Source: Symbiodinium sp. CCMP2592 (lineage: Eukaryota; Sar; Dinophyceae; Suessiales; Symbiodiniaceae). From it: a stretch of DNA of 64,000 nt. The DNA is taken from positions 425,993 to 489,992 of the forward strand of contig CAJNDT010005871.1 of the NCBI GenBank assembly GCA_905221615.1, written 5' to 3'. Positions 48,820 to 59,763 of this stretch are shown one piece after another. Each line of letters opens with the position of its first letter. Within the stretch, counting starts at the first letter, position 1. Below the pieces are notes generated by a model. That model saw only the letters and a program-made list of their open reading frames with translations, did not search any database and had not been told where the DNA came from. The translations under genes were made by a program, and so were the position numbers.

Positions 48820-49771
48820 CATACGTACATGAATACATGTACGTAGACATACATGTATGCACACATGCTTGTATTGCAGTTGTATCTACGCATGCATGGA
48901 TGGATGGATGGATGGACGTGTGTCTGCATGGATGTCACGCCTATGAAACCCCAAAGGTCAACGGAAAAAGGGGAGTTGAGGGTTCCACTGACGGTGACAC
49001 AGGCCGCCGCAGTTGATGTCTGCTGGAGTCTCAGATGTCCGGGTTTGGTCGGGTGTTGAACCGCTTCGATAATGAGGCTTGGCAAGCAATTTAAAGTACA
49101 AGGACGTTATAGACCTCGTACTAGTTACTCGCTTTAAAAAGGTCTTCATTCAGGATCCATGAGACTCTTGTATAGGGTTCTACAAGAGTTTCGTGGTTGT
49201 CGCTACCGGGTGCTCCTAGGAATTTGTTCAGGGGGCTCACAAGGTGGGATCAAGGTTGATGAGGGAATCTCCTGGGACAGCTGTGGGAGATCTTATATAA
49301 CTTTGAAGCCTAAAAACGCTGAACAATTAGCATCATTTTGCCGGGGGCCAAGCTGCAGTATGAGTCTAAGGAAAACGTCATGCGTCCCTCCATCATCGTC
49401 TGCAATCATGGGCCTCTTTTGGGGTTCTAACCCCCAACCCGACGGTTCTTTTAAGACCTTTTAAGCTCATGTCAATGTACTTTGGAGCGCGAGACCCGAA
49501 ACCGTTGTGCTTTGCTTTTCAGGCTCTTTCGGCTTTTTGCAAAAAAAACTAAGCCCTCAAATCCTAAACTCAAGTACCCCAAAGTCTTAAACTTAGTCCT
49601 AAACCTTCTACTGCCGGACTTCTGCGTACCGAGGCGCTAGAGCATCATCTGACTGCAGCTGCAGGCCTTTCCTGGGTCAGGGGATCAGGGAGTCAGGGCC
49701 AGCCTGGATGTCAGGGGTTTGCTAATTTAGGAGTTAGCGTCTCAAGCGTCTGGGGTTTAGGGTTTAGGGGT
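48820..49771. other. gene-poor stretch with GGAT microsatellite
   Basis: A GCATGGATGGATGGATGGAT run lies at 48,892-48,916. A small hairpin (ACTCTTGTA facing TACAAGAGT) lies at 49,162-49,193. No supportable gene. Confidence 0.45.
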
Positions 49772-49860
49772 TTACGTCTTCGGTTAGGGAATGCCAGAAT
49801 GGTAGCAATAGTAGTTATAATTGTACCCCATTCCTCCATTCTCCACTAACCAAAGGTAAG
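49772..49860. mobile_element. MITE family I, copy 2
   Basis: The right end CCACTAACCAAAGGTAAG and interior GGTAGCAATAGTAGTTATAA match the copy at 45,473; the left end is damaged (TTACGTCTTCGGTTAGGGAA). Confidence 0.75.
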
Positions 49861-50661
49861 AAATGAGGCCGATCGGAGGCCAAGGGAGCAGAGCAAACCC
49901 TTGGATAGACGCAGCCCTAAACCCCGAGTACAAGCGCAAAGGCACTGGTGACCTCGAGACCCACCTAGAACAGTACAGACAGAGCCGTTCACCCGATCTC
50001 CCGCCCACTTGGAACAAAATGTGCTTGTGCAATATACTCGTAGGAGGTCCGAGCACGAATCATTCTGCATCCATGTTCCCACCACCTGAAGTCTATTGTA
50101 AAGGCGGGCGGGGGCATCACTGTTCCAGGCCCTTCAGGCTTCGGCCAGAAACTCAACGCCCCCAAACTGCAGCCATACACCCTCAACCCGAAACGCAAAT
50201 CCCGAAGCCCATTGGGGATAGCCTTCAGATCCTTCACAGTTAGTAGGACGAAATCCACTGAAACCCTGAGCCCCGAGCTGGCAAAGCCTAAGTCCTAAGA
50301 GCTTTCATCTTAAACCCTCAGCGCCCTAAAGCTACAGCACTACAAAAACGCTTTGCCCAATATACTGTAGCCGAGTATATTACATCGAGCATAAGATGTC
50401 ATGAACGGTTTGGCAGCATGCTGTTTGAGTGAACAACGTGCGTTTGTACACAGGCGAAGAACAAAGTCCATATGCATGTGCACAGACAAATGTGTGTATT
50501 CTACAATGCACCACACGACAACTTGATGTTATATGATAAATATGTCGTTGTGTGATGTGTGCTAGTATGACATGTTTTCATGCACACCGATAGGGAATGC
50601 CCTGCATCATACATACGCGTATAAACATACTTATCAAGTGTCCATACCTATACCCATGTTT
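49861..50661. other. gene-poor stretch
   Basis: A 126-codon plus-strand frame at 49,863-50,243 has no recognisable domain. From about 50,450 the DNA is rich in ATGTGTG and ACATAC words. No supportable gene. Confidence 0.35.
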
Positions 50662-50662
50662 G

Positions 50663-50715
<53 letters not shown>

Positions 50716-50830
50716 CATATGTATATATATATGTATATATATATATATAGTTATAGATAGACAGATAGCTATATATCTCTATATCTATATCTTTATATAT
50801 ATATATATATGTATGTGTGTATATATATGC
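50662..50830. repeat. (TA)n / (TATG)n microsatellite
   Basis: A long alternating TA tract with GTATAT, ATAGAT and CTATAT interruptions. Tyr/Ile-rich frames across it are artefacts. A poly-C run follows at about 50,834. Confidence 0.95.
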
Positions 50831-50989
50831 TACCCCCCCCCCCCGACGTACCTACCTATTTGGTGTGTTTGTCTCCAAGTGTTGAACACTTCGACGTATT
50901 ACAAAGACTCTGTGAGCCAGATACAACAGCTATTGATGTGTAAGCAACCTTCTTTTGACATGGTGCAAGTGTCACACATGGGCCACTGA

Positions 50990-52600
50990 AGTAGGCCCAC
51001 TACGATCCATTCTAATAATACAATTGCAGTCATTCACTTATTAACTGTATCACCAAAGTCTTTGCAACACCATGCAGCTATTATTATCAATTCGTGTTAC
51101 TAAAAGAAGTTGCCATCCCATCTATATATGCTGGTTGTTCACCCCGTATGGAGGTACGGGTACATCGGCCCATAGAGGGCCCACCTTACCTATCAGCAGT
51201 GACAAAAAAACGATTTAACACGCAACCTCTAACCAACTGAACTAGTGTTATTCCAACGATTATAAACTACTCTCCATAGTCTTGTACTCTTCTAGGCATA
51301 ACATTAGTAACCACTTAGATGTAATGGTGTAGACGGTAGCATAATCCCACTGGACCACAACTACCATGAATAACCTAGATAACTTAACTTGTAATAACTA
51401 CGAAACATAGCTAACCTAAACCATTCATACCACTAGCTGTTAACCTGGTGTTAGCAAGTCATGTTGATCCTGTTATTAATCATACTTCATCTGACTGTAC
51501 ATATAATAGACTTAACAGAAAAGCAATGACTGTACCTAATGATAAAACACACAAAGAAAGCCTGCAACAACATAATAAGAGTCATGTAAATCTATGTCAG
51601 CATTAAAATTTAGCCAAGTACAATACCAGTTGGACCACCTATTATATACAGTTTATATGAAAGATCTAGTATACCAGATAGCATTAGTTGTGAACTAGTA
51701 TCATGAAATATGCATTAAGTGTTCAGATATGTAGAACACCAATCAAAAGGTCTTAACGAACCAGCTGGTAATGACATTATCAGTTTACAAAGTTGTAAAG
51801 TTAGCTCTTGTATCACTATTCCATACTATTTGTAAATATATGATGTGGCCAAACTGAACTTTCCTAATAGACAATACAACTCATAACTAAGATCATAAAT
51901 AAGTTAACCAAGACGTGTAATATGCCAATTATTGTTAGACTATTGAATACCAACCGGTCCAAAAAAACAAACAAACGTTGGTAGAATATAGGATCACCTC
52001 CAAAGTATGGTTCATAGAATATTGCATTATCGTGTATATCTGTTAATAGCATTAGCAAAGCTCCTGATAAAGTAACTAAACGCAAACCTAATAATTTCAC
52101 AATATGACAAGTAATACAGAAGATATAAAGATGTTAATGTTGATGATAAACCTGATGTACTGAATCTGTAGCTAGTAAGACTGATACCATAAGTTGCGCA
52201 TGAGATTAATGAAGTACTAATAATACAAACCAATCCTCTTATGATTACAGGATATTTATGGATATCAACTATGTGCTAACTGTTATCATCCTACTGAGTA
52301 CGTTTGTTGCTACTCATTCCATTTCATACCATTACAGTCTATAAACATCTGGGGGCTATGGGGCCCTGGGACTACAGGTGCCTACCTAACATAGCAGGTG
52401 TTTCAACGCATAAGACTTAGCCTGGTTACTAGGACTTTACAGACCATACCAACATCTAGACCGTAAGATATACGTTTATTGATTGTTACAACTTGTATTG
52501 ATCTTACAGTTTCTTAGATGTAAACAGCTTGTAAGATAAACAGCTAATAGTGGATAGGAAAGGTTTATACTTGGATGATGATCTGTAGTATGCAAGCTCT
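50990..52600. other. AT-rich block, probable mitochondrial DNA insert
   Basis: Base composition shifts sharply to AT-rich, and telomere-like and MITE words are absent. The block contains the broken cox1 described separately. A small inverted repeat (CCCCGTATGG facing GGTACGGG) lies near 51,141. The segment 52,320-52,600 beyond cox1 is unassigned; it might hold other mitochondrial sequence such as rRNA pieces. Edges are approximate. Confidence 0.7.
51185..52250 (-). pseudogene. cox1: mitochondrial cox1 fragment (NUMT), broken
   Basis: Cytochrome c oxidase subunit I is the haem-copper subunit of respiratory complex IV. Minus-strand pieces appear in correct order: a STSLIS block followed after 15 residues by SGLSS (near 52,220-52,150); LSGALLMLLTD...GGDPIFYQ (52,075-51,975); a GGPTGIVL block, then DIDLHDSYYVVA and VLSLGTVIAFLL (51,640-51,500); and MPRRVQDY followed by a WNN-SS-G block (51,300-51,235). 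Spacing agrees with the C-terminal two thirds of the protein, except ~24 codons are missing before the LSGALL block. The blocks lie in different frames with stops between them, and the invariant HLFWFFGHPE stretch is degraded. It is a dead nuclear copy. The residue pattern is alveolate-like, by memory. Confidence 0.88.
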
Positions 52601-52685
52601 TCCATCTTGAGACGTCTTCTGGCACTCAGGATATTGACGACTGATTAAAGCCTTGACCTTCAATCCTCACAACTAGAATGTATGC

Positions 52686-53595
52686 CAGTTTATTGGTTTT
52701 TCCAATGTTTCCGAGTTTCAGAGCCGAAAACATTGGAAAAACCAATAAAAACCATAAAAACCATGATTTTCAATCTATGTCCAGGCGCGACACCACCTCC
52801 CGGGCGATAGTTTGAAAATCATGGTTTTTATTGGTTTTTCCAATGTTTTGAGCTCCTTGTATGCATTTTTATTGGTTTTTCCAATGTTTTGGACTCCCGG
52901 TGTGCCATTTTTATTGGTTTTTCCAATGCTTTAAGCTCCTTGTCGGCCAACTTTACTGGTTTTTCCAATGTTTCGGACTCCTTGTGTGCTTTTATTGTTT
53001 TTTCCAATGTTTCCGGGTTTCAGAAGCCGAAAACATTGGAAAAACCAATAAAAACCATAAAAACCATGATTTTCAATCTATGTCCAAGCGCGACACCACT
53101 TCCCGGGCGATAGTTTGAAAATCATGGTTTTTATGGTTTTTATTGGTTTTTCCAATGTTTTGAGCTCCTGGTATGCGTTTTTATTGGTTTTTCCAATGTT
53201 TTGGACTCCCGGTGTGCCATTTTTATTGGTTTTTCTTATGTTTCGGACTCCTTGTGTGCCACTTTTATTGGTTTTTCCAATGTTTCCGAGTTTCAGAAGC
53301 CGAAAACATTGGAAAAACCAATAAAAACCATAAAAACCATGATTTTCAATCTATGTCCAGGCGCGACACCACCTCCCGGGCGATAGTTTGAAAATCATGG
53401 TTTTTATGGTTTTTATTGGTTTTTCCAATGTTTTGAGCTCCTTGTATGCATTTTTATTGGTTTTTCCAATGTTTTGGACTCCCGGTGTGCCATTTTTATT
53501 GGTTTTTCCAATGCTTTAAGCTCCTTGTTGGCCAACTTTATTGGTTTTTCCAATGTTTCGGACTCCTTGTGTGCCACTTTTATTGGTAGTTTCAA
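52686..53595. repeat. ~270-300-bp repeat array with long hairpins
   Basis: About three tandem units start near 52,690, 52,995 and 53,265. Each has an inverted pair: TTTTTCCAATGTTTCCGAG facing GAAAACATTGGAAAAACCAA, then AAAACCATGATTTTCAATCT, a unique core (GCGCGACACCACCTCCCGGG), and its mirror TTTGAAAATCATGGTTTTTA. Shorter ~50-bp subrepeats with TTTTTATTGGTTTTTCCAAT fill the rest (GGACTCCCGGTGTGCC, AGCTCCTTG variants). Phe/Trp/Cys-rich frames across it arise from the repeat. It is not a CRISPR array: units are long, internally palindromic, and lack unique spacers. Confidence 0.9.
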
Positions 53596-53774
53596 TCGCG
53601 ACCGTGCGGTTTTGGGACGGTGTACAGGAGCACGATTGGGATTGTGTGTAGGAGCACCATCTTATCTTACTGCAGCCCGTATCCCCTGGATGACATAAAC
53701 CTGCATCGGCTTGCTGAGCTCCGCACCTGAACAGGAAAGCAGGAAAAGGGTAGGTACGTGGGGGGGGGGGGCAC
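53596..53774. other. spacer, no gene seen
   Basis: Unique GC-balanced DNA ending in a G12-type run at 53,760. Confidence 0.4.
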
Positions 53775-53828
53775 CATATATATATATATATATACATATA
53801 TACATATATACATATATATATATATATA
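53775..53828. repeat. (TA)n microsatellite
   Basis: Alternating TA with regular ACATA interruptions. Confidence 0.95.
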
Positions 53829-53936
53829 GCAGTCAGGCCTTGCCCCCTCTTAGATCGCAGAGCCCCGCAGGCTTCTACGATCGCTTGACCGAGGTCCGAC
53901 CTTTAGGCCGCCCCAGCTGCACTCTTGGATGTTCAG

Positions 53937-54330
53937 GGTTTAGGGTTTAACGTTTAGGGGTTCAGGGTTTAGCGTATTATAAGTTGAGGTTTGGGGGTTT
54001 TAGGTTTAGGGGTTTAGGGATTAGGGTATTATAATGCATTATAAGTTGAGGTTTGGGGGTTTAAGGTTTAGGGGTTCAGGGTTTAGCGTATTATAAGTTG
54101 AGGTTTGGGGGTTTTAAGGTTTAGGGGTTTAGGGTTTAGGGTATGATAAGTTGAGGTTTGGGGGTTTATGGTTTAGGGGTTCAGGGTTTAGGGTATGATA
54201 AGATGAGGTTTGGGGGTTTAGGTTTAGGGTATTATAAGTTGAGGTTTGGGGGGTTAAGGTTTAGGGGTTCAGGGTTTAGCGTATTATAAGTTGAAGTTTG
54301 GGGGTTTTAGGTTTAGGTTTCTGTGTTTTG
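53937..54330 (+). repeat. 50-60-bp minisatellite built on TTTAGGG-like words
   Basis: About seven copies of a unit containing TATTATAAGTTGAGGTTTGG, then GGGTTTTAGGTTTAGGGGTT and CAGGGTTTAGCG. Unit length varies from about 34 to 64 bp by loss or gain of sub-blocks. Copies start near 53,972, 54,037, 54,090, 54,143, 54,195, 54,229 and 54,283. Confidence 0.85.
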
Positions 54331-54433
54331 TAAGGGTACTATGAGGGTTAGTTTTAGTGTTTAGGGTTTTTGGGGTTTGGGGTGGATATTAGGGCTATAA
54401 GTCATCACGGGTTTAAAATTCGTGGGTGACACA

Positions 54434-54535
54434 TGGGTGATTGTCAAAATTATGGTCCCTTTTCGGGTACCCTAAATAACAAGTGCCGTACTATATCACG
54501 ACCCCAGAAGGGACCTAAATTTTGACAACCACCCA
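54434..54535. mobile_element. MITE family A, copy 3
   Basis: TGGGTGATTGTCAAAATTAT at the left and AAATTTTGACAACCACCCA at the right; the flanks are CA(T) and CAT. Confidence 0.82.
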
Positions 54536-54861
54536 CATGGGAGCAACCATCGGTCAGCAAAATTCGTTGAATTTCCTTTGCTACATTCTTGGGCTCTCTT
54601 GTATACGCAAGGAGGGAGGTAGTCCCGTCAAAAAGGGTTTAGGGTATTTCCTTGGGCTTGGGATGGCTAGGCCCCAACCAAGCGAGCTCTCAATCGCTCC
54701 CCTGGGCACGAGGCAAGAGCAGTCGTGCGCAGCCATGTGCTCAGATACGTGCGGGCATGATGCAGATTGATTCAAAAGGGTGCTGAGGTTGGGCGGTGGG
54801 CTCTTCTAGATGAGACTTATACATGTCAGCATTTATTGATTTATTTGCTGTTCGTTCATAT

Positions 54862-54896
<35 letters not shown>

Positions 54897-55365
54897 CATA
54901 TACATATATAGATACTTCTGTCACGCCATCACGACGAAGCTCATCACCGATTCGGAGAACCATGCTGTGAGCAGCTGAGGCTGGCAATGACAGTGCTGTC
55001 ATTGCATCGTCTAGGCTGGATGCTTCGCCCATGCGCGACATGCAGGATCCCTGAAGTGTAACTTCCCTCTCTTGGCGGTAGTTGCTCTATCCAGAACAGA
55101 GTAGGAAAATAGAACTACAACTCGGGTCAATGTCAACTGGCCAACTGGAACCCGAACTCCGGACTAAAGACTTGTGTAAGGAGGTCATAGTCAGGATTGC
55201 CAGAATAGCCGTAAAGGTATGCGCATCATGATGCTTAATTATGTTGGTTCTTGCGACATGTAGCATGACCGTCACGGTTTCTATCGATGTTCATGTCGAA
55301 ACTTCTGGTGTGCCATGTCGGCTGAAACATGAGAGCTTGATGCCATGCTTCATGCAGAACATCCT
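54536..55365. other. gene-poor stretch with a (TA)n run
   Basis: A (TA)n tract lies at 54,863-54,914. A small inverted pair (CAATGACAG facing CTGTCATTG) lies near 54,985-55,005. No supportable gene. Confidence 0.45.
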
Positions 55366-55468
55366 GAGGGTCCCTATGGGATAGGGGGGAGGGGGGGTAG
55401 ATAAATAGGCTTTATTAAGTCCTTATTAAAGGTATTAAGGGCCCCTACCCCCCTAAGGGTCCTTACGG
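55366..55468. mobile_element. palindromic G/C-run element G, copy 2
   Basis: GAGGGTCCCTATGGGATAGG at the left faces CCCCCTAAGGGTCCTTACGG at the right, with a TTATTAAGTCCTTATTAAAG centre. It is related to 46,465. Confidence 0.6.
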
Positions 55469-55613
55469 AATATCAGATTCGAAACCCCTAAACCCTACTT
55501 CCCAAAGGGTCCTTATGATCCTGTGCAGGTTTGACACCTGTTGCTTGGCACCTTTTCGATCGATTGGCCCAAGATGGCTTGCAGGCCAGGCTTGCATGCA
55601 AACAAGGCTGCGC

Positions 55614-55837
55614 TAAGGGCCTTAATAGTTAGAATCCCCATCCTCTAAGGGGTCCGTAAAAAAGGCTACTGTGAGGGCTATTATATTATAAGGGTAGACT
55701 ATAGGGGCCTTACGAATTAGAATAGGGTTACTATAAGGGATCGATAATAAGGATACTATATTATGGGGGCCTCAATGATTAGAACAGGATTTTTGGAGCC
55801 CCCAGAGAACAGTATTGGTAATGTATTTAGGCCCCTG
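55614..55837. mobile_element. cluster of family F ends
   Basis: TAAGGGCCTTAATAGTTAGA, TAGGGGCCTTACGAATTAGA and TGGGGGCCTCAATGATTAGA occur in the same orientation within 150 bp, and one right end (GTAATGTATTTAGGCCCCTG) closes the cluster. It looks like nested or tandem insertions of the same family. Confidence 0.55.
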
Positions 55838-56951
55838 AAACGAAGCGGAAGTGAAGGCTCCACCAAGAAGCTCCCCGCTTTCAAGCTGATGGCGTTCGGG
55901 TTTGGGGTAAGGGGGTTTTGGGGTTTAGGGTTTTAGGGTTTAGGGTTTTGAGTTAAATCGCTTCTCCTACACCAAGCTTTAAACCCTAAACCGTTCCCTG
56001 GAAGGCCGGAGGAGAAGCTTACAGCAACTGGCTTTTCATCGCGGGGGAGACACGCCGGAGCCTCAGTTTAGCCGTGCGGCACGCCGATCCCCTAACCCTG
56101 CAACAGTAGATCCCCAAATCCGAATCGTTCGGTACATAAGTGCGAAAAAACTTCTTAGTAGAGTAAGTGACCTTTAGCCTTTTTTGAGTAGCATAGCCCC
56201 TATATAATCCCTAAATGACCGAAAAGATTAACCTTTAGTTCCCCATGATACCCGACAAGTAGGACTTTGTCTTATTACATCCTGTGTAGAACTAGCATTC
56301 ACGACTTCGAAACCTTTGTTCTGATCAGTACAGCCCTGGCCTCATAATATGTACAAGGCCACCATTAGGGCATTATGTTCGTTCTGACCTGAGTCAGGCG
56401 ATCCTCAGCGCGAGGTCGATGTCTTCGAGCAGATGGCCAGGATACTGTCAGGGTTTTAGGGTGTAATTAAGGAACACGTAATATAAGCATTACCAGGTTT
56501 GTGTGCCAACCGTGATGGGGATATCCAGGCCTTTTAGGTGGTTTGAGCGGAGAGGATTTAGGTTTTTGGGGTTGAAGGTTCAGGAGTTTCGCGTTTGCGC
56601 CGAAGCTTGTTCGAAACTCCGTTTTGCCCTGGGGCTGTGAACGATGGCAGGACCGCTCACACGCGAGGTTTGCAGGGAGCTTGCTGGAACAGCGTCGCCA
56701 GCTCCTTACCATGCGGACATAGCAGGCTCAAGAAAACTCAAGAATGTCTGGAGGTTGCATGCACATTCAAAGTCAGAGATTTGCCCTGACACTCAACCAT
56801 ACCGCACATTCCCCTTGGCCGTACACCTCCAGCTTAAACCGATGGTAGAACGTATTAAAACTAACGAGAAAGGTGCGACTCAGGTACGAGAATTGTTTGC
56901 GGTCATTCCCCAGCAAGGCTCCAGATTTCAGGCGGCGCTTAAGTGATCGGT
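55838..56951. other. gene-poor stretch
   Basis: GGGTTTAGGG words lie near 55,920-55,950. A 100-codon ATG frame at 56,644-56,946 has protein-like composition but no recognisable domain, and it ends just before a MITE. I do not call it a gene. Confidence 0.35.
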
Positions 56952-57059
56952 CCCAGAGACTCCAATATCCCTGAATTAAGGAATATACCTTAAATTATAG
57001 TAGGATCCTTAATATAATTTAAGGTATACTCCTTAATAAGTGACATTGGAGTCTCTGGG
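56952..57059. mobile_element. MITE family D, copy 4
   Basis: CCCAGAGACTCCAATATCCC at the left and TGACATTGGAGTCTCTGGG at the right, with the AAGGAATATACCTTAAATTA core. The flanks are GT on both sides. Confidence 0.82.
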
Positions 57060-58564
57060 GTTGACGGCCAAGGTGCCAACCCTGGCAGCCGGCGAATGGA
57101 AAGTCATGTTGTGTTCGATTACCACAAAAGGCGTTTACAAGATTTCGCAGGCGGTTGTTAGTCAACCGTTTGCAGGAAGCACTGTTTTCATTTCCATTCC
57201 ACAGCTTTTGACATTGCTCGTGCTGCATTGAGCAGTATCCATTCTGATCCTACCGTGTGTGTCTGCCAAGCCCACAACATCAACTCTTTAAGCAATATTG
57301 TTCAACACCCTGAGTAAGCCGCGACCTCAAAACATAGTCTTGTTTATAATCCCAGAACACTGACATAGCCTTGATATAGGAGTAATGTCTAGGGCTTAGT
57401 GTCCAAACCCAAGACTCGCAAGACCTAAACCTTCCTCCCATCCAACAACCCTAAACCGGATCAAGCCCAAAACCTTAAGCCTTAAGCCCCTAAACCCCTA
57501 AACCCTAAAACCCTAAACCCCTAAACCTTAAGCCTTAAAGCGCCAGCCGCTGCGTGCTCGCGACATGGCAATGAGGTCATCCGCTGCTGTGCGCTGGGCG
57601 ACGAGCGACGGGCCAGGTGCCGCACCATGGGTTGAAGATCCCAGAGGCTTTTCGGGTTCAGGGTTTGGGAGTTAGGGCTAGGGCATATGCGTAGTCCAGG
57701 TGTACGAGGGCTTAGGTTTTACGTGTTTAGGGTGTTTTGGAGGAATGGTTAGACGAGGGGTTTTGGGTTATGGGACTTAGGATTCAGCGTTCAAGAGTCC
57801 ATGTGTGCGGGCCTATTTCAACTTGAAGCAGATTTCCAGTGTTCTTGGATTTTGCTGGTGTCAAGGTTCAGCTTGAGGTTTCTTTGGGAAGCTTTGTCGA
57901 AACTGACACGCAGGACTTTGGGTTTGCGGGGAATAATTAGGGAAGAATGCATCGGAACTTGAGTGTCGGATGGCAGCCTTTGAGTACCATGGCTTCCTGT
58001 TTGCAGTGTAAACATATGTTGAAGTCCCGGACGAACCCTAGATGTTTAGGGTTTAGGGTTCAGACCTTGCTCACTTACCTTCTGTCTACTGCATGAATCG
58101 AGGGTTTTGTGTGAGTTACTTCAGACCTTTTAATGCCAATGTCGAAAAGACCACTTCTGAATGCAGTGTCCGACGCAACAGGATAGCATTGCAGCAAATC
58201 GATGCGGAGCAGCTTTGTAATCCAATGTCAGCGGCTGTACTGCAGTGGAGTGACCGACCGTGGTTAAATAAGCATTAGCTTCGGATCCAGTTTGAGTGTT
58301 TGGTTTGACACACATGTCTACCGCACACTGCATTCTTGAATAGGCTCGATCTGAGTCTTTACAAGTCTGAACTTCGTTTCAACATTGTATGTTTAGGAGG
58401 CTTACCGCCGCAGCAGCTATAGCTACAGTAGCAAATGTCGTAGACATATCGGAAGAGCATGGGGGGTCTTGTGATTAACAAGGTTCTGACAATGCCATCC
58501 CACGGCAGCCTCAGTGAGGGTTTGTTTTGGTGTTCCTTCTTGTAGCTGTAATAATATCCGCCAA
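57060..58564. other. gene-poor stretch with CCCTAAA run
   Basis: A degenerate CCCTAAA tract lies at 57,478-57,540, and GTTTAGGGTTTAGGG near 58,045. No supportable gene. Confidence 0.4.
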
Positions 58565-58597
58565 AACCCTAGTCTGATTATTAAGGCGCCTACATTA

Positions 58598-58702
58598 GAA
58601 GCTCCCCCCACCCTGTAATAGTGATATAATAGGAATATAATAGGGCCCTAATATACTCTTAATAATCCTTAATAGTCACTATTACAGGCTGGGGGCAGCT
58701 TC
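58598..58702. mobile_element. MITE family E, copy 2
   Basis: GAAGCTCCCCCCACCCTGTA at the left mirrors TACAGGCTGGGGGCAGCTTC at the right; TA flanks both ends. Family F right-end sequence lies directly upstream (58,565-58,594) and again at about 58,785-58,814, so this copy is inserted in or beside F material. Confidence 0.8.
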
Positions 58703-59663
58703 TAACCCCTACATACTATCGTACCCATGCTGAAAATAGACCCCTTATAGTAACCCTTTTAAAGGATCCCTGTAAAGGGGAACCTTATTCTAATTCTTCA
58801 GACCCCTACATTAGAACACAGAGCATCTGAGGAAATGCTGCGACAACGCCCGGGGCCCAGCTGCCAGGATCGTCCTGCGCGTCAAACCCTGGACTCCCAC
58901 TAGGACCCAGAGTAGGTTTAGGTTCCCTTATAACCCCCCTTAAACCAAAAATCCTACTATGACCCAGAGTAGGCCCTCATTTGTTTTTTGAGGTTTAGGT
59001 TCCGTTCCCTTATATATCCCTTTAAACCAAAAAGGGCACCCGTTTTATTCCGAGGTTACCCTTCGGTCTAGCCTACATATACCCGCGCCGCCCTGAATCC
59101 TATAACCAAACGACGCTAAAACACCGCAAGTGCGGAGCTTCCCAGGCAAATCCCGCAAGAGACCTCTGCTTTCATGAACTATGGAAGTTTGGGTTAGGGT
59201 CTCAGAGTTTTACGGTTTAAGTGTCTGGGTTTTAGGGCTCATGGCTTGCGGTTTGCAGTTTTAGGGCTTGGGGTGGAGGGTTAGCGGTTTTGGGTCCCCC
59301 ACCACCTAAACCTTGTTGAGAAAGCCCAACTCAAGGCTTTCTTCCTGGACATCATATAGGCCCTTTCCCTAACTCCACACCATGAGAGCGGGAAAATAGC
59401 TCCACAACCCGAACAGATATCTCAATACTTACACAAAGCTCGAACTAAAAGCAAAAAATACACACAGATGAGCATGCATACATACACATACTAGTGCATA
59501 TATTATTTATATATATATATATACATACATACATACATACATAATCAAATACGTAAAACAGATAGCCACACAGACACAGTCCAAAACTAGGTCTTGGCAT
59601 GCCGGCGCCCCGATCTGCGGTGGGTGAGATCGAGTGGCAAGCCTCGGCGAGCTTCAAGAACAT
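58703..59663. other. gene-poor stretch with a duplicated block
   Basis: GACCCAGAGTAGG followed by TTTAGGTTCC...CTTAAACCAAAAA occurs twice (from 58,909 and 58,966). A (TA)n/ACATACAT run lies at 59,482-59,546. No supportable gene. Confidence 0.45.
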
Positions 59664-59763
59664 AAAGTTTCCGAAAGTTAGGGGTACCTTATTTTGGGGT
59701 CCTTTTAATAGGATCCTACTATTTAGGGTGCTATATTAGGGTCCCCTATTTTCGGAAACTCCC
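59664..59763. mobile_element. MITE family C, copy 4
   Basis: AAAGTTTCCGAAAGTTAGGG at the left (end damaged) and CTATTTTCGGAAACTCCC at the right, with the GGGGTCCTTTTAATAGGATC core. Confidence 0.75.

Noticed and set aside
52350-52390. 13-base match (CCTGTAGTCCCAG, minus strand) to the Alu domain of SRP RNA
   Set aside because: The match does not extend on either side and the rest of the SRP fold is absent; probably chance within the AT-rich insert.
52861-53391. Phe/Trp/Cys-rich open frames of 60-85 codons
   Set aside because: They are translations of the repeated word TTTTTATTGGTTTTTCCAAT, not genes.
52686-53595. CRISPR-like array
   Set aside because: Units are 270-300 bp, internally palindromic and without unique spacers; the genome is eukaryotic in character.
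56644-56946. 100-codon ATG frame
   Set aside because: Composition is plausible but no motif, splice context or homologue is recognised; not enough to call a gene.
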